Shown here: positions 16,886-25,894 of the stretch, one piece after another
How the letters are laid out: the number at the start of each line of letters is the position of its first letter
Position numbering within the stretch: the stretch's first letter is position 1
From: Burkholderia sp. Leaf177
GTDB taxonomy: Bacteria > Pseudomonadota > Gammaproteobacteria > Burkholderiales > Burkholderiaceae
Assembly: GCF_001424345.1 (NCBI RefSeq)
Contig: NZ_LMPF01000023.1
Location: forward strand, 529,984 to 593,983
Reading direction: 5' to 3'
Length of the DNA: 64,000 nt
The notes under the pieces: generated by a model
What the model was told of the DNA's origin: nothing
Databases searched by the model: none
The model's input: the letters and a program-made list of their open reading frames with translations, nothing else
Made by a program: the position numbers and the translations under genes

Positions 16886-18094
16886 TTGAATCGCCGGAAT
16901 GTCTTGAAGCTGGCCGCGCTGTCGGCTGTTCCCGGGGCCTTGCAAACCCTTGCCATGCGTAGCGCCTTCGCGCAAAGCAGCGCCATTCAGTTTGCCTGTC
17001 CCGTGCCCATGTCGGGCCCGTTTGCCGCGAACGGCAAATACGCCGACCTCGGCATGAAACTCGCCATCGAACAATACGGCAAGGTGCTGGGCCAGTCGCT
17101 GGCTTATACGGTCCTCGACACGGAAGGCAAGCCTGCGACCGCAGTGCGGCGCGTGCAGGAAATCGCGCAGCAGAAGAATGCGCGATTTTTCGCGGGCGGT
17201 ATCCTGTCGTCAGAAGCGCTTGCAATGGGCAAGGAAGTCGAGAAGGCCGGCGGCATTTTCATCACGACCGCCGGCGCCGATGAAATCACCGGCAAGGACT
17301 GCAACAGCGCAACGTTCCGCTGGTCCGTGCCGACCTTCGGCGCGATCGAGCAGACGGTGCGTCCCCTGATCCAGACGCTGCCGAAAGCAAAACGCTGGTA
17401 CACCATCACGCCGCAATATGTTTTCGGCGATGGCTTGTTGTCCGCCGCGAAAGCGATCTTCCAGGAGAAGGGCATCGAGCATGTTGGCAACAGCTATCAC
17501 TCGCTCAACGAGAAAGAGTTCAGCGGCTATCTGACGAATGCGGTCGCGGCGAAGCCGGACGTGTTGCTGATCCTGAACTTCGGCTCGCAATCGTCCGATA
17601 CCCTGCGCCAGGCTGTCAGCTTCGGCATGAAGAACAACTGCACCATTTTGATGGCATGGGCCTCGGGTCTGGAGCAATTCGAAGCGCTGGGTCCGGACCT
17701 TTGCGAGGGTGTGTATTTTGGCGCGCAGTACTGGCATTCGATCGATTCGCCGCTCAACGCGGATCTCGTGAAACGCGCGAACGACGCGTTCAAGGCGAAT
17801 CCGAACTACAGTCTGGCGGGCTCGTACATCTGCACGAAGATCTTGCTGGATGGCATCGTAAAAGCGGGTACGGCCGATCCGAAGAAGGTCGTCGCGGCGC
17901 TCGAAGGTATGAAGTATGCAGGCCTGACCGGCGCCGAAGAGATCCGCAAGGGAGACCATCAGGTGCTGAAAAACTACTACTTGCTCAAGGGGAAATCGAA
18001 GGCGAAGATGAAGAACAAGGACGACTACGCCGACATCGTGAGTTCGGGACAGTCGTTCCTGCCACTCGATAAAACCCAGTGCAAGATGGCTTGA
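16886..18094 (+). CDS. ABC transporter substrate-binding protein (Liv/amide type)
   Basis: A 402-residue type I periplasmic binding protein. The N-terminus NRRNVLKLAALSAV carries twin arginines followed by a hydrophobic stretch ending FAQS, so Tat export is possible. The domain starts IQFACPVPMSGPFAANG, with DTEGKPATAVRRVQEI and the C-terminal SYICTKILLDGIVKAG typical of the LivK family. It begins with TTG at 16886, eight bases after AAGGAG; the next in-frame ATG would delete the signal peptide. It is first in a five-gene transport operon. The ligand is not readable from sequence. Confidence 0.93.
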   Translation: MNRRNVLKLAALSAVPGALQTLAMRSAFAQSSAIQFACPVPMSGPFAANGKYADLGMKLAIEQYGKVLGQSLAYTVLDTEGKPATAVRRVQEIAQQKNARFFAGGILSSEALAMGKEVEKAGGIFITTAGADEITGKDCNSATFRWSVPTFGAIEQTVRPLIQTLPKAKRWYTITPQYVFGDGLLSAAKAIFQEKGIEHVGNSYHSLNEKEFSGYLTNAVAAKPDVLLILNFGSQSSDTLRQAVSFGMKNNCTILMAWASGLEQFEALGPDLCEGVYFGAQYWHSIDSPLNADLVKRANDAFKANPNYSLAGSYICTKILLDGIVKAGTADPKKVVAALEGMKYAGLTGAEEIRKGDHQVLKNYYLLKGKSKAKMKNKDDYADIVSSGQSFLPLDKTQCKMA

Positions 18095-18155
18095 TCGCGT
18101 GCCGGCGAGCGCGCGAGGAAGCGCGTTCGCATCGATTCATTTCTGACGAAAAGCC

Positions 18156-19016
18156 ATGAACGTTTATTTGTTGCAGGTCGTGAACGGCATTGGCATCGGG
18201 ATGCTGTACTTCCTGCTCGCGGTGGGATTGTCGATTGTCTTCGGGTTGTTGCGCTTCGTGAACTTCGCGCACGGCGCGTTTTATTTGCTCGGCGCATATT
18301 TCTGCTATCAGGCCATGCAATGGTCGATGAACTTCTGGGTCGCGCTCGCCGTGGTGCCGGTCGTGGTCGGCGTGCTTGCATGGGTTATCGAGAAGCTGAT
18401 CTTGCGGCATGTCTACGCGCAGCAGCACGAGTTCCACATCCTCGTGACCGTGGGTCTTGCGCTCGTGCTGCAGGAGCTCACCATCGTCGTCTGGGGTCCT
18501 ATCGGCGATAACGTGCCGGTGCCGGATATCCTCAACGGCGTGGTGATCTGGGGCAGTTTTATCTACCCGAAATATCGTCTCTTTGTGATCGGCTTTACCG
18601 CGATCCTCGCGTTGCTGCTGTGGTGGCTGCTTGAAGGGACGCGTCTCGGAAGCGCGGTGCGTGCGGGCAGTGAATCGACTGAAATGGTCGCGCTTCTCGG
18701 CATCAACGTGCTGCGCGTGTTCAGTCTCGTATTTGCACTCGGCGCGGGAACGGCGGCGCTTGCGGGCGTGCTGGCCGCGCCCATTCGCGGCGTCGATCCG
18801 TTCATGGGAATCGAGGCGCTGAGCGTGGCGTTTGTGGTCGTCGTGATCGGCGGAATGGGGAACTTCCTCGGCGCGCTCGTCGGCGGCTTGCTGGTTGGAA
18901 TCGTTCAGAGCGTCATGAGCACATTGTGGCCCGAAGGCGCGCGTCTGATGATCTACGTTGCCATGGCGGCCGTCCTTTTACTGCGCCCGAACGGGCTGCT
19001 CGGCCGGGCCACATGA
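18156..19016 (+). CDS. ABC permease, LivH type
   Basis: A 286-residue inner-membrane protein with about eight hydrophobic helices and the LivH motifs VGLSIVFGLLRFVNFAHGAFY near residue 25 and AFVVVVIGGMGNFLGALVGG near residue 230. It pairs with the LivM-type permease that follows, whose ATG overlaps its stop (ATGA). It is part of the Liv-type uptake operon. Confidence 0.93.
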   Translation: MNVYLLQVVNGIGIGMLYFLLAVGLSIVFGLLRFVNFAHGAFYLLGAYFCYQAMQWSMNFWVALAVVPVVVGVLAWVIEKLILRHVYAQQHEFHILVTVGLALVLQELTIVVWGPIGDNVPVPDILNGVVIWGSFIYPKYRLFVIGFTAILALLLWWLLEGTRLGSAVRAGSESTEMVALLGINVLRVFSLVFALGAGTAALAGVLAAPIRGVDPFMGIEALSVAFVVVVIGGMGNFLGALVGGLLVGIVQSVMSTLWPEGARLMIYVAMAAVLLLRPNGLLGRAT

Positions 19017-20047
19017 ACTCGAAACCAATCGATACCCACGCCTCGCGGCGCTCGTTCAAGGAAGCGCTGTTTCATTATCGGTTCATATTGTTCGCTGCAA
19101 TCGTGGTCTGCGTGTTGCCGCTTGCGCTCAGCTCGGGATCGCTTGCAACCGAAGTACTGGTGTACGCGCTGGCCGCGCTCGGGTGCAACCTGTTGCTCGG
19201 CTCAACTGGATTGCTGTCCTTCGGGCAAGGCATATTTTTCGGCCTCGGCAGTTACAGCGCAGGTCTTGTGCTCACCAAAACCGGACTTCAAATTCCATTG
19301 GCGCTGGTCGCGGCAATGCTGACCGGCGCGCTGGCCGCTGCGCTTGTCGGCTGGTTTTCGATTCGCCAACGCGGCACGTACTTCGTGATGCTGACGCTCG
19401 CGTTCGGGCAGATGTTTTACTTTCTTGCTTATACGTCGCCCGATCTCACTGGCGGTGACAACGGGCTGCTTGGCATTCCCCGTCCTGCGCTCGCGCTTTT
19501 CGGCAAGCAGCTCGTGCCGCTTGCATCGCCGTGGCAGTTCTATGCGTTTGTTGCCGTGGTATTCCTGCTTGCGTTCTGGATCCTCATGCGTGTTTCGCAT
19601 TCGGTGTTCGGCCGCACGTTGCTCGCCATCCGCGACAACGAAGCGCGCGCCGCAGCGGTCGGTTACGACGTCAAGCGTTTCAAGCTCGCGGCGTTTGTCA
19701 TATCGGGTGCGGTCACGGGACTAGCCGGCGCGCTGCATGCGTTGATGACGGGCATTGCGCCGCTTTCGAACATCGACTATCACACGAGCGAGATGATCCT
19801 CGTGATGACAGTAATCGGCGGCACGGGAAACCTGTTTGCCTCGGTGCTCGGTGCAGCGTTCTACGTGCTGTTCTCGGACTGGCTTTCGACGTTGTGGCCG
19901 CGCTGGTTGCTGCTGCTCGGACTCGTTTTGATCGCAGTGAGCCTGTTCATGCAGCGAGGCTCGTGGGGACTTGGCGAGCGTATTGTGCAGCGGCTCAGGC
20001 AACGGCTCAGACAACGCGGCGCGCGTGGCAATACGGAGGTCTCGTGA
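19013..20047 (+). CDS. ABC permease, LivM type
   Basis: A 344-residue permease with a hydrophilic N-terminal tail (about 25 residues), then repeated membrane helices and LivM motifs LGCNLLLGSTGLLSFGQGIFFGLG and LVMTVIGGTGNLFASVLGAAF. RDNEARAAAVGYDVKRFKL is the cytoplasmic loop that contacts the ATPase. The start at 19013 overlaps the previous stop; the end is overlapped by the GTG start of the next gene. Confidence 0.93.
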   Translation: MNSKPIDTHASRRSFKEALFHYRFILFAAIVVCVLPLALSSGSLATEVLVYALAALGCNLLLGSTGLLSFGQGIFFGLGSYSAGLVLTKTGLQIPLALVAAMLTGALAAALVGWFSIRQRGTYFVMLTLAFGQMFYFLAYTSPDLTGGDNGLLGIPRPALALFGKQLVPLASPWQFYAFVAVVFLLAFWILMRVSHSVFGRTLLAIRDNEARAAAVGYDVKRFKLAAFVISGAVTGLAGALHALMTGIAPLSNIDYHTSEMILVMTVIGGTGNLFASVLGAAFYVLFSDWLSTLWPRWLLLLGLVLIAVSLFMQRGSWGLGERIVQRLRQRLRQRGARGNTEVS

Positions 20048-20811
20048 GCGAACCCATCCTGCTTGCAAAGGGCGTGACGAAACGCTACGGCAAATTCACT
20101 GCGCTCGACGATGTCACCCTTCGCATCATGCCGCGCACGGTGCATTCGGTGATCGGCCCGAACGGCGCCGGCAAGACCACGCTGTTCCACGTCCTTACAG
20201 GAACGTTGCCGATCACGTCCGGCAACATCGTTTTCGATGGACACGACGTCACGCGCGAAGCGGATTACCGGCGCGTGAAACGCGGTATCGCGCGATCGTT
20301 TCAGGTGACCAGCCTGTTCGCAAACCTGAGCGTGCGCGAGAACGTGCGCGTGGCGGTCCAGGGCGTGGATTCAAAGCGCGCGCTCAACGCATGGATGCCG
20401 CCACGCGGCGCACTCGAGCACGAGGACATTGTCGATCCGATTCTGGAGCGTCTCGCATTGACGCGCTTTGCAGGAACGCTCGCCGGCGCGCTTTCGCATG
20501 GCCAGCAGCGCAGGCTCGAAGTCGGCATGGCGCTCGCCGCGCGCCCTAAAGCAATCTTCCTCGATGAGCCGACGTCGGGCATGGGTATCGACGATCTCGA
20601 CGATATGAAGCAGCTCATCCGCGGTCTGCGCGACGACTATACGGTCGTGCTGATCGAGCACAACATGGGGATCGTGATGGATATCTCGGACACCATCACC
20701 GTCATGCAGCAAGGACGCGTGCTGGTTGAAGGCCGGCCCGACGATATCCGCGGCGACGAACGCGTGCGGCGCGCGTATCTGGGCAACATGATCACCGGAG
20801 GCCGCGCATGA
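20044..20811 (+). CDS. ABC ATPase, LivG type
   Basis: A 255-residue ATPase. Walker A is GPNGAGKTTLF (residue ~40), the signature is LSHGQQRRLEVGMALA, and Walker B is AIFLDEPTSGMG. LSHGQ replaces LSGGQ, a frequent variant in this family. It starts with GTG at 20044 inside the previous stop, and its stop overlaps the next ATG by four bases, so the four transport genes are coupled. Confidence 0.94.
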   Translation: MSEPILLAKGVTKRYGKFTALDDVTLRIMPRTVHSVIGPNGAGKTTLFHVLTGTLPITSGNIVFDGHDVTREADYRRVKRGIARSFQVTSLFANLSVRENVRVAVQGVDSKRALNAWMPPRGALEHEDIVDPILERLALTRFAGTLAGALSHGQQRRLEVGMALAARPKAIFLDEPTSGMGIDDLDDMKQLIRGLRDDYTVVLIEHNMGIVMDISDTITVMQQGRVLVEGRPDDIRGDERVRRAYLGNMITGGRA

Positions 20812-21509
20812 TCCTCGATATGCAGGACGTCCACGCGTTTTACGGCAAGAGCCATATCTTGCAGGGTGTATCGCTGAGCATTGGCGAGGGCGAGACCGTG
20901 ACGCTTCTCGGGCGCAACGGCGCGGGTAAATCCACGACGCTGAAAGCCATTGCTGGCGTGGTTGCACCGCAGCGCGGCAGCGTGAAGTTCAAGGGCGCGG
21001 ACATCGGCAAATGGCCGTCGCACCGGATCGCAGCATCTGGTGTTTGTTTCGTGCCGGAGCATCGCGGCGTGTTCCGGTTGCTCAGCGTGGAGGAGAACCT
21101 GAAGCTCGGCGCGCGCCGCGATTCGCCGTGGCAACTTGCCGATATCTACCGCATTTTCCCGCGCCTGCAAGAGCGCCGCAGCAACGGCGGCGCGCAGCTT
21201 TCGGGCGGCGAACAGCAGATGCTTGCGATCGGCCGGGCGCTGATGAATCACCCGCGACTGCTTATGCTCGATGAACCCGTGGAAGGCCTTGCGCCCGTGA
21301 TCGTGGAAGAAATTGTCGCGCAATTGAAGCTGATCAAACAGGCGGGTATCGCAATCTTGCTGGTTGAACAGAACCTCGAGGTCTGCACGCAACTGGCGGA
21401 CCGTCACACCATCATTGAACAGGGACGCATTGTCTATGAAGGCGACAACGCCGCGTTCACCCGCGACGATGCGATCAAAGATCGCTACCTCGGCGTAGGT
21501 GTGGTCTGA
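20808..21509 (+). CDS. ABC ATPase, LivF type
   Basis: A 233-residue ATPase. Walker A is GRNGAGKSTTLK, the signature LSGGEQQMLAIGRAL, and Walker B LLMLDEPVEGLAP, the last being a LivF hallmark. It works with the LivG-type subunit to power uptake. It ends 37 bp before the MlrC-type gene. Confidence 0.94.
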   Translation: MILDMQDVHAFYGKSHILQGVSLSIGEGETVTLLGRNGAGKSTTLKAIAGVVAPQRGSVKFKGADIGKWPSHRIAASGVCFVPEHRGVFRLLSVEENLKLGARRDSPWQLADIYRIFPRLQERRSNGGAQLSGGEQQMLAIGRALMNHPRLLMLDEPVEGLAPVIVEEIVAQLKLIKQAGIAILLVEQNLEVCTQLADRHTIIEQGRIVYEGDNAAFTRDDAIKDRYLGVGVV

Positions 21510-21546
21510 ACCCGTTCGTGATCCGAATCATTTGACTGGAAGCCGC

Positions 21547-23025
21547 ATGAAAATCCTTATTGCCCGTATGAATCACGAGACCAACACGTTCTCGCCGGTG
21601 GCGACTCCGCTGGAAGCGTTTGGCCGCAATGGTCCGGTTTATGGCGAAGACGCGTATCGCGAGAACAAGGGCATGCAGACCGCGATGTCCGCGTTTATCG
21701 ATGCCGCCGAAAAGGCGGGCGCGGAAATCATCACGCCGGTATCGGCATCGGCGAATCCGAGTGGTCCCGTTGCGGCCGCTGCCTACGATGCGATTTGCAA
21801 CGCGATCGTGGACGCCGCGCCGGGTTGCGATGCCGTCATGCTCGACCTGCATGGCGCGATGGTCGCGGAAAATTCGAACGATGGCGAGGGCGATCTGCTC
21901 GAACGCGTTCGAGCCGCGTTACCTCACGCGCCAATTGCAGTCGCGCTCGACCTGCACGCGAACGTCACGCAGAAGATGATCGATAATGCCGACGTCATGG
22001 TGAGCTTTAAGACCTATCCGCACGTGGACATGTACGAATGCGGCGCGCACGCGGCAAGGCTTTTCTTCGACTTGCTTGCGGGGCGGTCGCGTCCTGTGAT
22101 CGCGTGGTCGCAACCGCCGCTGATGACGCATACGTTGCGCAGCGCGAGCGCCGCGGGCGCGATGAAGCGCGCGGTCGAAGCCGCGCAGGAAGCTGAGCGG
22201 GAGGGCATGCTGGCCGTATCCATACTCGCCGGGTTTTCGCTCGCCGATATCGCCAGGCCATGCATCAGCGTGGTGGTGGTGGGCGACGGCGATCGCGAGG
22301 CGGCTGCGCGCGTGGCCGAGCGCATTGGGCGACAGATCTGGGATGAGCGCGAGGAGTTTTTTTACCGCAGCCCGTCGCTGGCGGATTCCGTAGCCGAAGG
22401 CGCTGCGCTCGCCCGCAACGCCGACAAACCCGTCCTGCTGCTCGATCACGGCGACAACTGCATGTCGGGCGGCACGTGCGACACCATGGATGTCTACGAG
22501 GAAGCCGTCAGCCAGGGCATGACGGGCATCGTGATGGGGCCGCTGTGCGATCCTGAGGCGGTCGCCGCGCTGATTGCTGCCGGCGTGGGTTCAAGGGTCA
22601 CGCTCGATGTGGGAAACAAGCTGGCTGGACGCGCCGCGCGGCCGCATGCGCCGGTTGCGCTTACGGGCGTGGTGCGCGCGCTTACCGATGGCGAATATGT
22701 GATCAGCGGACCGACCTATACGGGACAGCGCGCGTATATGGGGCGGACGGCGGTGCTCGATGTCGGCGTCGCGAAGATCGTGCTTACCGAGCGCACGCAC
22801 GAGCCTTGGGATCTTGGGGTTTTTGAAAGTGTGGGTATCGATCCGCGCCGAGCGGCTTTTTTAATTCTTAAATCGCGGATGTATTGCCGGCCGGTATTCG
22901 TGCCGATTGCACAAGGTTTGGTTGAATGCGATAGCCGGGGCGTGACGAGTTCGGATTTTAGTTTGTTTGATTTTGGAAATGTGCAGCGGCCGGTTTTTCC
23001 TTTGGACGGGAGTGTTGCCTGGTAG
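21547..23025 (+). CDS. M81-family metallopeptidase (MlrC-like)
   Basis: A 492-residue protein of the microcystinase C family. The N-terminal M81 domain begins KILIARMNHETNTFSPV and contains LDLHGAMVAEN and ALDLHANVT, whose Asp/His residues bind zinc in MlrC; the C-terminal MlrC domain includes DHGDNCMSGG and VGNKLAGRAARPH. MlrC was described for the last steps of microcystin breakdown, but such genes are widespread beside amino acid or peptide transporters, and the substrate here is probably a modified peptide or amide. The start at 21547 is set by family similarity. It is the last gene of the transporter operon, so its substrate should be what the transporter imports. Confidence 0.88.
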   Translation: MKILIARMNHETNTFSPVATPLEAFGRNGPVYGEDAYRENKGMQTAMSAFIDAAEKAGAEIITPVSASANPSGPVAAAAYDAICNAIVDAAPGCDAVMLDLHGAMVAENSNDGEGDLLERVRAALPHAPIAVALDLHANVTQKMIDNADVMVSFKTYPHVDMYECGAHAARLFFDLLAGRSRPVIAWSQPPLMTHTLRSASAAGAMKRAVEAAQEAEREGMLAVSILAGFSLADIARPCISVVVVGDGDREAAARVAERIGRQIWDEREEFFYRSPSLADSVAEGAALARNADKPVLLLDHGDNCMSGGTCDTMDVYEEAVSQGMTGIVMGPLCDPEAVAALIAAGVGSRVTLDVGNKLAGRAARPHAPVALTGVVRALTDGEYVISGPTYTGQRAYMGRTAVLDVGVAKIVLTERTHEPWDLGVFESVGIDPRRAAFLILKSRMYCRPVFVPIAQGLVECDSRGVTSSDFSLFDFGNVQRPVFPLDGSVAW

Positions 23026-23145
23026 GGGTTGTTACGAGGTTTGACGCTGGCGCTCGGGCGAGTGTTTTGTTGCAGTCAGGTTTGATGCCGGGTTGCTACT
23101 ATTGAGGCCTCCGCGGGTTCTGTCTTAGCTGATCTCTTTATCACT

Positions 23146-23354
23146 ATTAGCCACTGTCCGTGGCGGGACTTCATTTCTTTTTCCAACGGCGAAAAAGAAA
23201 CGAAGCAAAGAAAACGCCTCCCAACCGCAAATTCTTAAGTGTCCACAGCGTGCAGTGAGAACTGCGTGGCACGCAAGAAGCATCCTCAGCACATAACCGC
23301 GTCCTGCTGAAACCCTCCCCCTCCGTTCACGGATACCCACACGCTTCGCCACTA
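23146..23354 (-). repeat. Left arm of large inverted repeat
   Basis: Read on the minus strand this arm matches the right arm over about 210 bases with scattered differences; both contain GGTTGGGAGGCGTTTTCTT and CCGCCACGGACAGTGGCTAA (strand as in the right arm). It looks like a dispersed intergenic element of Burkholderia-type genomes. About 163 bases separate the arms. Confidence 0.8.
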
Positions 23355-23517
23355 GCGTCGGAATCCGTTAACACGGAAACCCGTCACACATATAACAACG
23401 GTTTAGCCCATAACAGATTAAAGCATCTCGAGCTGCAAACATCGCCGTTAATATCGCCGCCCGTTCTATTTGAGTGCTAGCGCGCACAGCGCGGAGGCCT
23501 GGTTAGTGGATTCCCAC

Positions 23518-23730
23518 ACTGGTGGCGAAGCGTGTGGGTTGCCGGAAACGGAGGGGGAGGGTTTCGACAGGACGGGGTTATGCGCTGAGGATGCTTCTTG
23601 CGTGCCAAACAGTTGTCGCTGCACGCTGTGGACGCTTAAGAATTAGCGGTTGGGAGGCGTTTTCTTTGCTTCGTTTCTTTGTCGCCGTTGGACAAAGAAA
23701 TGAAGTCCCGCCACGGACAGTGGCTAACAG
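23518..23730 (+). repeat. Right arm of large inverted repeat
   Basis: The plus-strand copy of the element, starting at the GGTGGCGAAGCGTGTGGG end and finishing at the GACAGTGGCTAACAG end. Its last 96 bases are duplicated in tandem directly after it. Confidence 0.8.
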
Positions 23731-23831
23731 TGTCTTAAGAATTAGCGGTTGGGAGGCGTTTTCTTTGCTTCGTTTCTTTGTCGCCGTTGGACAAAGAAAT
23801 GAAGTCCCGCCACGGACAGTGGCTAACAGTG
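23635..23831 (+). repeat. 99-bp tandem duplication
   Basis: The unit starting CTTAAGAATTAGCGGTTGGG occurs at 23635-23733 and again at 23734-23831, with 98 bases identical by eye. Lack of divergence implies a recent event inside the repeat element. Confidence 0.88.
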
Positions 23832-23940
23832 CTAAATAAATCAGATAACAATAAACTCGCGAAGACCTGAACAGTAGCAACCCGACCTCAACCCTGACCT
23901 CAGCCCCCAAGCGCCAGCAAAACCTCCTGTACGATATCCG

Positions 23941-23967
23941 CATCGACCATCGACCATCGACCATCGA
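23941..23967 (+). repeat. CATCGAC heptamer repeat
   Basis: The 7-base unit CATCGAC is repeated nearly four times just before the start of the transglutaminase-like gene, probably prone to slippage. It occupies the place where the promoter or leader of that gene would be. Confidence 0.85.
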
Positions 23968-23979
23968 GCGCTGCACCTC

Positions 23980-25875
23980 ATGACCCCGCGACGCCCCAGT
24001 ACCTTCAAATCCGTGCTGCTAGCAGCATTCCTCGCAATCGGCCTGCGCCCAGCATTCCCCGCCGATCCCATGGAAACCGAACAACCATCGACCACAATCA
24101 GCGACGTCCACGTCTTCACCATCGCGGCCGATGGCTCCCTCACCGAAGACGATGAAACCACGCTAAAAGCAAATACATCAGCCGGCATCGGCGATATCGC
24201 ACAACGCTACATCTGGTTCGACAAATCCACATCCACAGTCCAGATCACCGACGCCTACTCCATCAGCGCCGACGGCACCCGCCACGACGTCGCGCCCGAC
24301 CAGATTCGCGAGATCCAGGAACCGCGCTCGGCCGGCGCGCCCACCTTCGCCGATGGCCGCCTCAAAGCCGTGATTTTCCCCGCCGTCGATGCCGGATCGA
24401 TCGTGCATCTGCGATTTCACAAGACAGTGTACAAATCCGTCATTCCGAACGAGTTCGATTATTTTGTAGAGCCGAGCCGCGGCCCCGTACAAAGCCAGAC
24501 GCTCGTTTTCGATCTGCCTGAAGGCAAGCCGCTCTACGCCGATACCCGCGGCTACCAAGCCATGCCACCGGTCACGCACAACGGCCGCACGCGCTACGAA
24601 TTCACCTACAGGGCGTTGCACTACGGCCGCGTGGAAACCGGCGCGGTCGGTTACGTGCAATACGGCGACCGGCTGATGGTATCGACGTTTCCCGATTACA
24701 AAAGCTTCGCGGCAAGTTATCGCGATGCCGCCATCGATCCAACCGCGAACGATCCCGCCATTCGCAATCTCGCGCAATCCCTGACGCGCAACAACGCCGG
24801 TCCGCGCGAAAAGGCCGCGACGCTCTACGACTGGGTTCGTCACAATATCCGCTACGTATCGCTTTATCTGGGGCAGAGCGCTGCCGTTCCGCACAAGGCG
24901 GCGCAGATTCTGGCGAACCGGTATGGCGACTGCAAGGATTACGTCGCGCTGTACGGCGCGTTGTTATCGGCTGCCGGAATTGAGAACGAGCCGGCCTTGA
25001 TCGCACTCGGATCGGTGTACACGTTGCCATCGGTGCCGGGCTACGGCGCGGCCGCGATCAATCACATCATTACGTGGTTGCCGGGCCTGAACATGTATGC
25101 CGATGCCACCGCCTCGTCCGTCGAGTTCGGATATTTGCCGCTCGCGGAAATGGATCGTCCGGCGCTGCTCATCGGCGATGGTACCCTGACACGTACGCCA
25201 TCGACGCAGCCTTTATCGCGCGATGTGCGGTTGCAGATCGCGGTCGCGCCGGATGGCTCGGCGGCGTTTTCGTCGCAAGTTGAAGATGGAGGATGGAGCG
25301 CGGGTCCCGAGCGAGCAATCTTGCGACACGCGGCGCCTCAACGCCGCCAGCAGATTGCCGATACCCGTCTGCGTGCAACCGGATTGCGTGGCACCGCAAG
25401 TCTGACTGCGAGCGACCTCGACGCAACCGGGACGCCTGTCACCACGACATTGCGCGGTACGATCGATGACGTCGTGTGGCCAACCGGAACCACGGCTTTG
25501 CCTGCGCTAACGAGCTTGTCAGGCGGCATTGCATCACAAGTGGAGAACCTGCTCGCCGAGCGTGTTCGCACGCAACCGTTCGTGTGCATGAGCGGGAATT
25601 TCAACGAGGTCGCGCAGCTCGGCTTGCCGAAAACCGTGCGCGTAACGGATCTCCCCGTTGATCTAAATCTGGTCGATACGTTCTTCACATATTCATCGCG
25701 CTATGTGTTCGATCCTGCAACCAACACGCTTCAGACCGAGCGTCATTTGCAGGCGAATTTCGGCAAGCAGGTATGCTCGCCTGCCGAATTCGCCGCCATG
25801 CAGCCGGTGTTGAAACGCATCGAGCGGGATACGAAGTCGCAGATTGTCGTCAAGTCGATTTCAATGACGAACTGA
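23980..25875 (+). CDS. Secreted DUF3857/transglutaminase-like protein
   Basis: A 631-residue protein. A signal peptide ends near residue 28 (PAFPAD). Residues about 50-230 form a DUF3857 domain (DAYSISADGTRHDV, VHLRFHKTVYKS). Residues 270-390 are a transglutaminase-like core with a readable triad: Cys in RYGDCKDYVALY, His in AINHIITWLPG and Asp in MYADATASS. The C-terminal part is of DUF3858 type. Such proteins are exported to the periplasm and their reaction is mostly unknown. It stands alone, convergent with rdgC. The start follows family length; a ribosome binding site is not clear. Confidence 0.88.
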   Translation: MTPRRPSTFKSVLLAAFLAIGLRPAFPADPMETEQPSTTISDVHVFTIAADGSLTEDDETTLKANTSAGIGDIAQRYIWFDKSTSTVQITDAYSISADGTRHDVAPDQIREIQEPRSAGAPTFADGRLKAVIFPAVDAGSIVHLRFHKTVYKSVIPNEFDYFVEPSRGPVQSQTLVFDLPEGKPLYADTRGYQAMPPVTHNGRTRYEFTYRALHYGRVETGAVGYVQYGDRLMVSTFPDYKSFAASYRDAAIDPTANDPAIRNLAQSLTRNNAGPREKAATLYDWVRHNIRYVSLYLGQSAAVPHKAAQILANRYGDCKDYVALYGALLSAAGIENEPALIALGSVYTLPSVPGYGAAAINHIITWLPGLNMYADATASSVEFGYLPLAEMDRPALLIGDGTLTRTPSTQPLSRDVRLQIAVAPDGSAAFSSQVEDGGWSAGPERAILRHAAPQRRQQIADTRLRATGLRGTASLTASDLDATGTPVTTTLRGTIDDVVWPTGTTALPALTSLSGGIASQVENLLAERVRTQPFVCMSGNFNEVAQLGLPKTVRVTDLPVDLNLVDTFFTYSSRYVFDPATNTLQTERHLQANFGKQVCSPAEFAAMQPVLKRIERDTKSQIVVKSISMTN

Positions 25876-25894
25876 TAGCGTATTTTGAAAGTCG

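Larger units (their letters stand above)
23026..23979. other. Repeat-rich intergenic region
   Basis: About 950 bases with no supported gene. It holds a large inverted repeat (about 23146-23354 against 23518-23730), a 99-bp tandem duplication and a heptamer repeat. Short open frames inside the arms give near-identical peptides because the arms are copies of one element; I do not count them as genes. Confidence 0.8.

Noticed and set aside
23267..23282. Sequence TGGCACGCAAGAAGCA resembling a sigma-54 -24/-12 promoter
   Set aside because: It lies inside the dispersed repeat, lacks the TT before GC, and faces no gene at a sensible distance.
23125..23352. Minus-strand open frame of 75 codons in the left repeat arm, and a similar 105-codon plus-strand frame at 23522-23839
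   Set aside because: Their peptides are alike only because the DNA arms are copies of one element. There is no ribosome binding site, and the second is lengthened by the 99-bp duplication.
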